Assembly (NCBI GenBank): GCA_950295325.1
Contig: OX485805.1
Span: 26,587,501-26,651,500, forward strand
Length of the DNA stretch: 64,000 nucleotides
Direction: 5' to 3'
Origin: Polytrichum commune
Taxonomy: Eukaryota > Streptophyta > Polytrichopsida > Polytrichales > Polytrichaceae
Shown here: positions 49,901-61,672 of the stretch, in pieces
Layout of the letters: every line of letters starts with the position of its first letter
Position numbering within the stretch: position 1 is the first letter of the stretch
Notes under the pieces: model-generated
The model's database searches: none
What the model was told of the DNA's origin: nothing
The model's input: the letters and a program-made list of their open reading frames with translations, nothing else
Translations under genes and position numbers: made by a program

Positions 49901-52900
49901 TTGTGGCTGATTCATCTCAATTAAAATGACATATTTGCATAGACATAGACATAGACATAGACATATTTGCCTAATTTTATGTAAATGTTTCTACAATCTG
50001 CCCTCAACCAATTTCTTGAAATCAATCAATTATTCGGATTTTTTTTGCCCAACTCGTTATCAACCTACGGTATACCTCTTCTTTATCTGTTGTAAAAACT
50101 TTACCTTCCCTAGGTTTGTGGTTCATTCATCTCAATGACTTGGCCTTTGAAAGATGTAAGATCTTTGAAGCCAAATCTAATGTCAAATAGACCAACCCAC
50201 CCTATAATATAGAAAAATTAATCAAAGGAAAGAAAACAATAACTCCCTCAACCAATTGTCCATTCCAATCCATCCATGTGAAGCCCGCAAGCAATATGAG
50301 AGGAAAGTGTTGCGTGCGACATCCATCCAACATAAAATGCTTCATCCCTTACACGTTTGTGTTTGATTCATCTCAAATGACTTTGCCTTGACAAATTCAA
50401 GATCTTTGAACCTAATTTTGATGTCAAAATGAACCCTTGTTTTTTTATGCTTTTATAATGCTTACTAGAAACAATAATTGAGACCCTAAACGATTTATGA
50501 AAGTAACACGCACGTCATTTATAGAGGAAAACGTATGTAAACATGCTAAAAACATTTGAAAAATGAACTCATGTATTTATACTAAGCTTTTCAATTTCAT
50601 GTGATAAATGCCTCCACTACATATACTAAGTGTACATCATGACTTAAGTAATCCTTTATTTATATACAAAATCCATTTTCACTTTTCAAAGAGAAAGCCG
50701 TTGAATGTTCTTCATCCATAACATGTAAGTCAATGATTGTACCAAACAAACAAAGATAAGAGCACACACAATAACTGTGAATTTCCATGTAGGCCACATG
50801 CCCACGGCATTCGAGTGTGAATAAGGACAGACACGCATGTCATGGTGTTGGCTTTTGGCCACTTCGAGGTCTGTGACCAAGTGCTCTTATTGACCAAGCA
50901 AAACCTTACCGTAACAATGAAGGCACCGGTTGCGCCTCTCCCCAATAATCACCCCTACAATACCCAAGTCTTTCACGCTATATAGTTCTTCATTACGGTA
51001 CTCTCCAACAAGGTCCGTATTGAGCAACAATCACCAAGACTAGTTTGGGTCGTTCTAATTAACTACTCCCACATGCCGTGAATTCTTCCAATTCACAATC
51101 ACAATGTGCCAAAATAGACGTGTTTAATAAATTCAAAATATTGTGGTTGTTGTTGAGCACATTGTTGCACTTGTAATTGGTGGCACTAGTAATATCATAG
51201 CGTAAAGAAATTCAGTATCACCTTCACTATTTCCCACCCCTCACAATTAGCCCGCCTTCACTACTTGGGACATTTAATGTAGACCACAACCTTCAAATAT
51301 TTACTAAGATAAGCGGGTATAACTAAACTAGCCTCATAAATGGGCACCTATGTTTGAGTTACATGTGGTGATGTGTGGATCTAAAAACGAACATAAAAAT
51401 ACATGAGTTTCAAAAGACTTGGAGTACGTGCTCAAAACTTCTTCACTGTTCTTAGTTCAATAGAGAACAGAAGTGGAGAGATCCATATGATCATGTAATG
51501 GGGAAAACAATCTTCACTTGACAATGAATAAGATATTCATATGAGCTGAGAATATCATAAGGAAAATGGGAACGGACACGATTTGAAGTTGCTAAAGATC
51601 TCACACTAATTCCATATTTTCATCCCCCCAACAAGTGGGTGCAGAGAGAAAAGTGTGTGCTTAAGACCCGCTCACCAACATGACTTATAAGCGTGTAACA
51701 AAATACGATCTGGAGAAAGATCTAGTCTTAGAGAATGGGCGCATCAAGCTACAGTGGAGATGGATGATAATCGCTCCATGTTTTCATCCACAAACATGCT
51801 TGAGGGTTGACAAGTACGCTCGTATGCAATCCTTTCCTCTCGCTTGCACGAGGTTAAAGAGGCACTTGTCGTATGCAAATATTGTAGGCTAGTATCTGGT
51901 TCAACGAAAAATAATTCCAAACAATCAAGCCTATGTTTCTTGGAAAAGTTTTAGGGTGAGATGGCCTAAATGAAATAATCATCAAAATGTCTAAATTCTA
52001 AGAAATTTGGTGCATGGGAACAACCATTACCAAAGCACAACACAAGAACAACATAAAACATGGATATGTATGCCTTTTTTTTATATGAATGTTTTTACAA
52101 TTTGCCCCAACCATTTTCTTGAAATTAAATAATGTTTGTGCAAAATTTGCCCAACTTATTACCAACCTATGGTATACCTCTTGTCCATCCACTATAAAAA
52201 CTTTACCTTCCCTAGGTTTGTGGGTGATTCATATCAATGACTTTGCCTTGAAAAGATGCAAGATTTTTGAAGCTAAATCTAATGTCAAATAAACCAACCC
52301 ACCTACACATAGGTTTCTTGATAAAAAAAAACAACAGCAACAACTCCCTCAACCGTCCATTCCAATCCATCCCCATAAAACTTGCAAGTGATCCGAGAGG
52401 GTAGTGTTGCATACAACTACACCTCTCATCCATCCCACATAAAATCCTTCATCTCTTATAAGTTTGTGGTTGATTCATCTCAAATGACATCGCCTTGACA
52501 ATTAACATTTTGATGCTAGATGAACTAGCACAACAAAACCCCATCCTTTGTAACATTATCTAGTTGAATATGGAGGGTACAATAGGATAGTTGAGTAATA
52601 TAAACATGTACAATTTGATCAATTCATGCAATTAAACCTCCTAGTTGGAGGCTGTAAATTTGATGTGCAATCCTTGACCAATTCTTATCCTCAACTTGGC
52701 GGATAGAGCAATTTGACCTAACATTGACCGGTCAGCTGATGCAGATCTATCCACCTATCAACGTGCTCCCATCTCTGTCTCGATTGATGAAGGTGTGTTC
52801 CACCAAGGGGTGCTTCCATTTGATTTTTGTGAAATCAAGTAATCTTCCGTTCCTTCAGCCTTACTATTTCTATGCAACATAATGATCATTCTCAAGGACT

Positions 52901-53065
52901 TTACATAAAGACATTGATGCCTTTAGAAATACAGTGCTGATCAACCTCACAATCTGTTCATAGTTTGTTCATGGGTACATCCACATGTTTCATATTGTGT
53001 ATGGAGGTTTGTGCCCTGATCCAAGCCTATTATTATATGCATATGTTTGTGTGTAGTGATTGAAG
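49901..53065 (+). repeat. R-family repeat, copies 6 and 7 (rearranged)
   Basis: 49970-50200 and 52080-52310 are two versions of the CCTCAACCA..TTCTTGAAAT segment. 50510-51790 follows 7170-8610. An (ATAGAC)n run lies at about 49938-49967. 52540-53000 shows no feature. Confidence 0.7.
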
Positions 53066-53325
53066 TTGTGCCCAAATTATGCTTTAGGAGAGGACGTGGA
53101 AGCCATGAAAGCAGTGGTGGGAGAGGAAGGTTTATCTTCAGAAGATTTGGTAATCTTGGCACTTTCACCCATCCTTATTATCACTTCCACTAAGCTTTCA
53201 TTTCTCGATTTTTTAGGAGTTTATATCCTATACTAATGTATCGCTTGGTGTGACATTGCAGTTGTATCTGGAGTTCCTTTGAGAAGTTTGAGCGCAAGTT
53301 TGTTGCTCAAGGACCTTATGATACC
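53066..53325 (+). pseudogene. V-ATPase subunit B fragment, second copy
   Basis: Exon 1 (53066-53149) reads [20 protein letters not shown], then EGLSSEDL, ending at a GTAATC donor. Exon 2 starts at 53262 after TTGCAG with LYLEF, then a one-base gain breaks the frame (TTCCTTTGAGAAG). Similarity stops after the GPYDT position. It keeps the family-typical SSEDL junction that the 11271 copy has changed, so neither copy is a simple descendant of the other. The intron is shared and aligned. Confidence 0.8.
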
Positions 53326-54726
53326 TCAAGTGTTTCTCTTGTGTTCCCCACTGGAACTCAAGAGGTGCAATTAGTGTAAAATTTTATGATTATTTGTGTG
53401 CAACCAACAATTAAATGTAGTCTATTGTTTTTCATTCAATGTTTATGACAAGGGCTATACTTCTCAAGATGGGTTGTTTGATGTGAGCCACACTTGACTA
53501 GAAATATGGCAAGGTCCAACGTAAACAGGGGGTGGACTCTTCATGGGAACCTTAAATGACGTGCGTGGGTCGTTGTTGAATTAAACTCCCTATATACAAG
53601 GAATTTATAGGGGAAAACATATGTAAACATACTAACAACATGTTAAATAAGAACTCACATATTTACATAAAGGTTTTCAATTTCATGTGATAAATGCCTC
53701 CATTACATGTACAAACTATACATCATGACTTAAATGAACCTTTATTATATACAAAATCCACTTTCACTTTTCTGAAGAGAAAGTCGTTGAATGTTTTTCA
53801 TTCATAGCATGTAACTCAGTGATTGTAAGAAACAAACAAAGATAAGAGCACACACAATAAGGGTGAGTGTCCAAGTAGGTTGCTCGCCCACCCGATTCTA
53901 GTGTGAATAAGTACAAACACACCCATATGCAAATGGAACATGGTGGGGTAGGGTTCATATGTACCAACTTGCTACTCGCATCTTCTCAAATCTGGCCCGC
54001 CTACTAACCTCCTTCTCATGGTTATCAAGGATTGAGTTCTAGTCCATCATCGGTTCTCTTGAGTCTTCAATTGGTCTTAATCCATTGGCGACCGATACTT
54101 GTAGGTAAAAATATTCTTTAGTGAGCGCATGGAAGTCTAGCGGCATGTGTCCATAGCCCACCACATTTTAGCAGAGTGCTCGAATGTGGTTGGATTGCGG
54201 TTTGTGCTTAACTACATGCGAACACCTCCGACCAACTCTTATCTAGAATCTAGTGAGCGACGGCCTACATGGAAACTCACCCTAACTTAGCCACAATCTA
54301 GAGAGCATAACTAAAGGAAACCCATGAGAGCTCCAAGAGCCTTTGGTTTGTAAAAATCTAGAACCCAAATCTAATTTAACAAGAAGATGCATGGTAGTCA
54401 TTGAGGACTATGACCATCTGAAAATAATGGATGAAAATGTGAAGTGGATGAAACTTACATGTCTATATTTAATATTGTCTCTCAACTTTAGGGCCTCCTT
54501 TTGGATATCTACGTTTGCTTCATTAAATATAACAACCTTTTTAGATGTTCGCATTTTTGGCACATAGAACAAGTAACAGCCAACTAACTCAAACAAATCT
54601 CCCTCTAAACAATAGTTTTTGCCAATACAAACTAATCAAAACCCTAACATGGAGCTATAACGTTAGCAATTCCAAGTGCGAAGAGGAAGGCATACAAATC
54701 ATGCAATCTATGGATTCAAGGGAATA
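53326..54726 (+). repeat. R-family repeat, copy 8, cut at 54726
   Basis: Follows 13020-14890 (TCCCCACTGGAACTCAAGAGG onward). It breaks off after GGATTCAAGGGAAT, where other copies continue AAGCATGAATCGCC. The sequence then switches to the large mobile element. Confidence 0.85.
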
Positions 54727-57700
54727 TGTGTGGGGAGTGCTATCTTATGAGCGGTAACTTATGAGCAGTGAGGAAGATGAAAATTTTGGTAATAGGGCCA
54801 CCAATATCCTATAACCGTGGAATTGTGACCTTAAAAATGATGATTTTAGGGTTTAGTAATAAGAGGGTTGAGAAGGATAAACAACATGAAGTCCAAAAAT
54901 TTATTCATAAGTAGTAGCACTAGACATGAAACTATCTTTTGCCTCGTCATCTATATATATTCGAGCACCTTTGCATTGCGAATTGATTTTGGAACTATAG
55001 CAAGATTCTTCATTTGGATCCGAATCTTCAAGATTCAACATTGCAATTGCAACATTCTCGGCATATGATGGGAGGCGCGGGCTACGACTTGGACTTCGTA
55101 GGAATTGTCTATGTGCCCAAAACGGGAGACATGTCCTCTTTCCAATCGTATTCCTGAAATCAAATCGATGAAACATGTAAATAATGTGAAGAAATAAAAA
55201 TGAACCAATGAATTGAATGAAACGAATGAATTGAATAAAAAAAATTTGTATCAAAACTTACTCACACTCAAATTCAAGCATCTCCTCATCCGAGAGGTCA
55301 TCATCTTCTTTTGTGAGATCTTGTATATTCTCCTTAGATGACCCCTCTTTCAAACCTTTTCCAAAAGCGGTTTCAATATGTGCTCAAACATGTCATTATC
55401 ACCCTCAAATGCAAGAAGATGTCTGCCACATGCGCGTGTTGCTAGGATAGAAGCTCCAGTGGAACATGTCAAATCAACAACGCGTCCATTCGATGGTGTA
55501 AACAATTCAATAAGATCTTAAAAAAAACGCGGCGATTTTTGATATGGCCCCCTCCAAGGTCTTCCCGATTTTTGAAGAAGCGTGTTTTTTTCATCCACAA
55601 AATTGAAAAGCAAGTTTTTGCTTTTCAATCCAGTGCCGAAAAAAGTGGAGTTTGGTTGTCTCGTGGATTTTTTGGTAGTAAAATCCCTTACCAAGACATG
55701 AGCCATAAATGCCGGAGTCTACAAAAAAAATGTAAATTGTGTTAAAACTATATACAATGCAAATAACACCAAAATAATTAAATAGAAACAATTGTGATGT
55801 GTTATACTTACGGTGTAGGTTGGAGACTCCGGATCCTTGAACACCATGTACGAATTGAGGCAAATAAAAGTCCTAAGAACTTTCATGTTGCCGTTGTGTA
55901 AGGTTGAATTCAAAACCTTCTTGGTTTGCATATCGATAGCAAAAAATACTATGAGGACGCCATTATCAGACAAGATGGACTTGCACAAGGACATTGTTGC
56001 AACCATCCAGTTCTTGTCATATTTATTCCAAAGAGGAATTTCAGCAGGTCTATTGGAGAGGTTGAAGTCAAAACCGTCTGGAAATTGCAGAAAAACCAAG
56101 TCAACGGCAAATGGAGTCGGACTTCCCATGACATGAAATTCGCGATTGTCTTTGAACTGAAATACCACAACATATCACAATATAAGACACAAAATAAAAT
56201 CCAAATGAAAGTAAGAACATTACAGAAAATACAAAATGAAGATTACTTACATTTTCAAGAAATGTCCGCCATTGGATCCACTCAGGAGGGCCTACTTCAA
56301 CCCCTTCAGACTTGTTCTTGACAGCAGTAGATCGAGCAAAAGAGAGCGTAAGAAAGTTCTTCAGTATGAATAACTTTTTTTTCAAAACATTCGTTGGCGC
56401 ACGATGAATAGCGTCATAGGTGCTAGAGGAATGAAATTCCAATACATCGCACCCGGATTTTGAACTTTCGCCTCCAAGTGTATTCTTATCCAAATCATTG
56501 GAAAGAACAAGCAATTCTTCATGTTGTGAAATTTCCGATTGACCTTGTATTTTGGTTTCAGGAACATGTTTTCTCTTACGACGTTTTGTCTCTTTTGGTT
56601 CTGGCTCTCTAAGTTTAAGCTGCACAATTTGTGCTTGCAAAATTGCAGTATCACGAGGATCTACATTTTTGGCATCATTTATCTGACGGATTGTCTTCTC
56701 ACTTGACGGACATGCATCCTTAGGACAATCAAGATACCAATCACAATCCTCATAGTGGGAGCGACCAATCCAAACAAATCTCAGTAGTGAACATGCATGA
56801 GTCTTCCGCACCAGTGTCACGCCAATTTGGAAAAAAACGAGGTACTCCTATAACGCATTTGTGCGGAATCAAAACATATCAGAAATACCTACACACAAAA
56901 ATATTATGAGCCAAATATTGAATGAAAAGTAAAATGTAATGAAAAAATATCAAGAAATAGTAAAGAATAAATTGTACCTGTATAGAACACGCTTCATAGC
57001 AAGATCAATATTCGGTTGCTCATCCCAAACGTTGTGTTTTTTTACTTTTCTGCTTTTGAATTCACGATAGAATATTAAATTGAAAGCCGCAAACTTCCAG
57101 GTTTGGATATATTCGGAGAGAGTAGGCATATCTGCAGGCAATTGAAGAGGAGATGAAAGAATACTTTGAAGCTCTTCAATAGTTTTTTTCTCTAACTGTG
57201 CCCAATATGTAGCCTTTGATAACCAATCATCAAGTGCAGAATCAGAGAGGGGTGATTTCGGGAAATGCAATGCATCTTTGTCAAATCTATTGCCATTCCA
57301 AAGCTTGAGCCATCCGACTTTGACATCTGGATCCACATTACTAACAGCAACACGATGAAGTTTCTCTTGTAACATTTCAGGCACCGAAAATGAACCCCAA
57401 TGGTGCTTAACTTCTTCAAGAAAAGTAGGGGTGAGGTTGATGTCAGCAATTGCTAGTTGTTTTGTAAAACTAGAAGACAACATTGCACGTTTTTTGTTGA
57501 CAGCTGTGGACATTGCTTTAGAAACTCCTTCTGAAGTTCGTTCAAGAGGATGGGTTTCATTGTAAAGGTTGAGAGCAATATCGCTAGCCTCGGCAAGTTC
57601 TTGCTGAAAAATCAAACAAAATCCAAAATTAATAAGTACATATAGATGTGATCTAAATGAAAGATAAATAAACATTAAAAACATAGTAGGAAATGCTAGA

Positions 57701-58933
57701 AAAACTTACACTGTACATATAATCAAGAAAAATTGGCCGCGTCAAAGAATACCAAGTTTCAACGGACTTCTCCTCACATCGCTTATAACTTCTTGGATCC
57801 AGTTGTTTTTTAAAAGAAGTCAAAGGCATGGTACCAATACTTTGCATCCGATACAAAGTATGCACCAAATTGGTAGAAACGTGAGAGTTTTCTGTTGACC
57901 TGAAAAAATATTGAATTCATGGATTTAGGATGATATAATTCAAATAAAAAAATACAAACCAGAAATAAATGAAAATAAAGAAGTAAAAACATTACTTGTT
58001 GATGTCGTGCATAGCAGTCAACAAACTTGGAATGTCATCAAGCTCGGGCGCCAAAATGATGGAATCCACAAAGACATGACGCTCGTAATCTTTGGTATGC
58101 AAGCGGTCAATATAACTTTTCTAAGCAAAAAATCTGTGATTACCATCCCATATGAAGAACATCTTGTTCTTGTATGATGTAAATGAAGGATCGGCATTTA
58201 ATTCAGTTCCAAACACCGCATTAGCTTGAGCCCAATTTGGGCTCCAAGATGCACGAACCTCGTCATCCACAAATTGAAAATTTTCCTTAGAGTCGGTAGC
58301 CGATAGATAAAACACACGGTCACCATCACGATAACCATTGAAAAAGTCAGCCTCCAATTTAGTGATGTCGCCTCTCAAAGCAGGACGCACAATAGGCATT
58401 GGAACCATGCGACATAAAGGTACACGCAAACGAGATTTCGGTCCAGCACGGATTGAGGAAATTGTTGAAGTGGAATTAACCTTTCGCTTGTCCGTAAGCT
58501 CCCAGTCTTTCTGTTGATAGGTTTTATTGTCACCATCATTATCTTCATCCGAGTCAAAATCATCTAGAGATTCATTTTTCTTTTTCTTTTTCTTATTATG
58601 AAGATTTGACGATATATCCTGATGAACATGAACTTGTTGAGATGGACGATCTTGAGTTGAATGCATTGTAGAATCATCACCAGTAGAAATAACAGTCGTT
58701 CTCTCCAAATCCATTGATTGGTCCTAAAACAAATGAAATAAATTTCATAAATATTTCAAAACCAGTAGAAACACATTAGCAATAACATTACAAAAACAAC
58801 AGCAATAGCAACAACAATAACAACAGAATACCACGAACACATGGAAGAATAACAAAAATGATTCTAGACACTACCATTTGCACCTTTAAATATTGTACGA
58901 TAAGGGTGGCCGCTCACCCCAAAACTACAAGGG

Positions 58934-58998
58934 CAGACCCTGTGCGTTAACGCACAGGGTCTGTGTGTTAACGCACAGGGTCTGTGTGTTAACGCACA
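58934..58998. repeat. GTTAAC-centred palindromes, three copies at 21-bp spacing
   Basis: The first copy (58934-58963) is a 30-bp perfect palindrome with half-site CAGACCCTGTGCGTT. Two more GTTAAC centres follow 21 and 42 bp later within GTTAACGCACAGGGTCTGTG repeats. They lie in the 2.1-kb first intron of the minus-strand gene. Confidence 0.9.
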
Positions 58999-59032
58999 GG
59001 GTCTGTGTGTCCAACTACAGGTCTACAAAAGT

Positions 59033-59357
59033 TGGGCGCGAGGTTTGGGTTGAACGACCCAAACTGTCCACGCGGTTTCGATCGAGCGACCCAAACCGCC
59101 TACAGCCAGTTTGGGTCGAACGACCCAAACCATGCTCACAGTTTGGGTCGAACGACCCAAACCATGCTCACAGTTTGGGTCGAGCGACCCAAACTAGACG
59201 GACAGTTTGGGTCGAGCGACCCAAACTAGGCCGACAGTTTGGGTCGGTAGACCCAAACTAGGTCGACAGTTTGGGTCGAGCGACCCAAACTAGGCCGACA
59301 GTTTGGGTCGGTAGACCCAAACTAGGTCGACAGTTTGGGTCGACCGACCCAAACTGC
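59033..59357. repeat. Palindrome array, TTTGGGTCG-N-CGACCCAAA, 32-bp period, about ten copies
   Basis: From about 59033 the half-site TTTGGGTC and its complement GACCCAAA alternate with CGAACG, CGAGCG, CGGTAG or CGACCG centres. The spacer is variants of CTAGGCCGACAG or CATGCTCACAG. From 59108 the period is a steady 32 bp. The same palindrome occurs once more at about 63966-63985, inside the open frame of the transposase. ORFs here (such as 59005-59229) are translations of the array. Confidence 0.95.
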
Positions 59358-59572
59358 CCGCAATTTACGCCTAATTATGCGCAATTACCCAGTCATCACG
59401 AAAGTACAAACAAACCTTGTACTACACCTGTAGATGAGAGAGCTTGCAGCGACGAGCTCCGGTCCGATAGATGAGAGAAAAAAGACTGAATGCTTTGAAG
59501 GTGTGGCAATTTATACTACTCGTCCCTGCGGCCATATTTAGCGTGGCTCTTCGTGCCCCGCATAGCCGCTAG

Positions 59573-59628
59573 AAAGTTGCCAGCGCAGACCCTGTGCGTT
59601 AACGCACAGGGTCTGCGCTGGCAACTTT
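59573..59628. repeat. 56-bp perfect palindrome
   Basis: Half-site AAAGTTGCCAGCGCAGACCC followed by TGTGCGTT, centred on GTT|AAC at 59600/59601, with no mismatch. It contains the same 30-bp core as 58934-58963, extended on both sides. A degenerate relative (GGCCACTGTGCGTTAGCGCA) follows at about 59630. Confidence 0.95.
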
Positions 59629-60102
59629 GAGGCCACTGTGCGTTAGCGCATAAGGCTTGTGCGTTAATCGCACAGGGCCGAGACTTGAATTTGCTAAAAA
59701 CTTTTTTTTTTGAATTTGGAGATTGGTAGATTTGCCAAAACTTGTAAAATCTGGAAAAAATGCTAATGGGGTCCAAAAAAAAAAAAAAAATGCTATATTA
59801 TCTTAATTTCCGTAGCTACAAAATCTTCTTATATTTTGTTTTGGTTTGAAATCATTTTCTTTTCTCATTCTTCTATCTATTTCCTTGTTTTGGGTCACCT
59901 CGTAGATTTTGGGTTTCGGGGCAAAAAAAAAATTATGCTATTTTGTATCATTTTCTAGCTCCTATAACGTATTGCATGAATACTTGAATAGACATATTTC
60001 TCATTTCTTGCATTCTAACCCCGTTTTGAATGGTTTTTTTGTTCCTACGCTCTGAAGATCGATTTAAATTCATACAATAGATATTTGTTTACTTTTAGGC
60101 TC

Positions 60103-60680
60103 TCCTAGTCGTTTTACCTCCCAACTTTTGGCCTTCCTAAGTTGCTCTTACAAACCCTGTGCGTTAACGGACAGGGTTTCTCCTCCCAACTTTTTGCCTC
60201 CTAAGTTGCTCTTGCAAACCCTGTGCGTTAACGCACAGGGTTTCTCCTCCCAACTTTTTGCCTCCTAAGTTGCTCTTGCAAACCCTGTGCGTTAACGCAC
60301 AGGGTTTTTCCTCCCAACTTTTTGCCTCCTAAGTTGCTCTTGCAAACCGTGTGCGTTAACGCACAGGGTTTCTCCTCCCAACTTTTTGCCTCCTAAGTTG
60401 CTCTTGCAAACCCTGTGCGCTAACGCACAGGATTTCTCCTCCCAACTTTTTGCCTCCTAAGTTGCTCTTACAAACCCTGTGCGTTAACGCACAGGGTTTC
60501 TCCTCCCAACTTTTGGCCTTCCTAAGTTGCTATTACAAATCCTCTGCGTTAACGCACAAGGTTTTAGCTCCCAACTTTTGGCCTCCCTAAGTTGTTCTTA
60601 TAAACCTTGTGCGTTAACGTATAGGGTTTTACCTCCAAACTTCTCGCCTCCTAAGTTGCTCTTATAAACCCTGAACGTTC
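60103..60680. repeat. 64-bp tandem array, each unit with a GTTAAC palindrome
   Basis: Units read CTCCTCCCAACTTTTTGCC, CTAAGTTGCTCTTGC, then AAACCCTGTGCGTT/AACGCACAGGGTTT. The centres at 60165 and 60229 are 64 bp apart, and about eight units follow with rising divergence toward 60660 (ACGGACAGG, GCGCTAACGC, GTATAGG variants). The two best-preserved units are adjacent in the middle. The core is the same as in the other two GTTAAC sets. Confidence 0.95.
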
Positions 60681-61150
60681 TCCTCCTGACTTCTAGCCTT
60701 CCTAAATTTCTGTTATATACCATGTGCATTAACGTATAGGTTTTTTCCTCTCCAATTTATAACCTCTATAAATTGCTACTACATGATATGTGAGTGAACG
60801 TACAAGGTTCTCCGTCCTAACTTACAACTTATGCACTATCAAATTATGTGAACGTTGAACTGACTTACCTTTTTGTTTGTCGTCTTCTTTGAACCCGTCT
60901 TCAATTCGGACTCTGATATATGATCATCTATATCTTCTTTGTTTTTTGCACCTTCATCATCCTCCATCGCATCAAAATCCAGTGTCTTCATAGTTTCTTC
61001 TACCGTATTCAACAAGTTTCTTTTCCCTTCCTTATTTGCATTCTTCTTTCCCACACTCAGTCTGAACCTCTTTTTCTCGGAAGTGAAATACAAAGCTTTC
61101 CTACGTCTTCTCTTCGGCCTCACTGGTGTTCTCTCTACATCGTCCACCAT

Positions 61151-61672
61151 CGTTGGTGTCTATGATATGTTTTCTATCAGGTACTATCATTTATTCTTCC
61201 AATGTATCTATCTCACAAAATCCGGCGTATATTACGATCACATGTTGTAATTGGCGTTCAATGAGCGAGATATTTCGACGCGTTTGTCATTATGTGTTTA
61301 TTTTTGTTATATCCGCCAAAATTTTCTGACACCTACTTTGTTCTATTCATAATGAGCAATAATTTATTTTTCCAACCAATTTTAATTCTTTCTACATCTA
61401 CGTCAGTCCACACATATATATTTTTGTTTTCTACCAATACTTTTAGTATTTGACGCCATTTTGTGTATATCTTGCTCGTAAATATTCTCTGACTATTATT
61501 GTGTTATGTCCACTTCTGTATTATTAGATGCTATGTATCACACGCTTTCATCTCCATCCATTATTGTATCACACGTTTTTATTTCCATTCATTTCCTCAC
61601 ACAACTCTATACAAAACCAACATTCACCCCATATTTTTGTGATGTGTTGTTCATATGTTCTTTTGATTTTCT
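61151..61672. promoter_or_regulatory. Divergent promoter region between the two element genes
   Basis: 522 bp of AT-rich, T-rich DNA between the ATG of the minus-strand gene (61150) and the ATG of the transposase gene (61673). No coding signal is seen. Head-to-head placement implies a shared or bidirectional promoter; no individual box can be assigned with confidence. Unannotated upstream exons of the transposase gene could also lie here. Confidence 0.45.

Larger units (their letters stand above)
54901..61150 (-). pseudogene. Eight-exon gene: basic N-terminus, ParB-like DGNHR region, beta-class DNA methyltransferase-like C-terminus
   Basis: Exons by matching splice sites and phases: 61150-60869, 58723-57996, 57899-57710, 57603-56978, 56888-56251, 56156-55812, 55718-55262, 55153-54901. 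Exon 1 has a nuclear-localisation-like PVRPKRRRRK and an acidic tail. Exon 2 ends with MFFIWDGNHRFFA, then YIDRLHTKDYERHVFVDSII: a ParB/sulfiredoxin-like DGNHR core. Exons 6-7 look like an N4/N6 DNA methyltransferase in the beta order: VDLVFLQFPDGF where a DPPY-like motif IV is expected (degenerate), CKSILSDNGVLIVFF, then DLIELFTPSNGRVVDLTCST, GASILATRACGRHLLAFEGD as motif I and its flanks. In-frame stops lie at 58121-58123 (TAG, after FFA), 56879-56881 (TGA) and 55518-55520 (TAA); frames change near 56750 and 55360. The degenerate motif IV suggests a catalytically dead or divergent domain. Function is inferred only. Confidence 0.6.

Noticed and set aside
58893-59474. ORFs of 60-120 codons across the 32-bp palindrome array
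   Set aside because: They exist only because the array unit lacks stops in those frames; the translation is a simple VWVERPKL-type repeat.
60103-60680. CRISPR-like repeat array
   Set aside because: The units are contiguous 64-bp tandem repeats with no unique spacers, and this is eukaryotic DNA.
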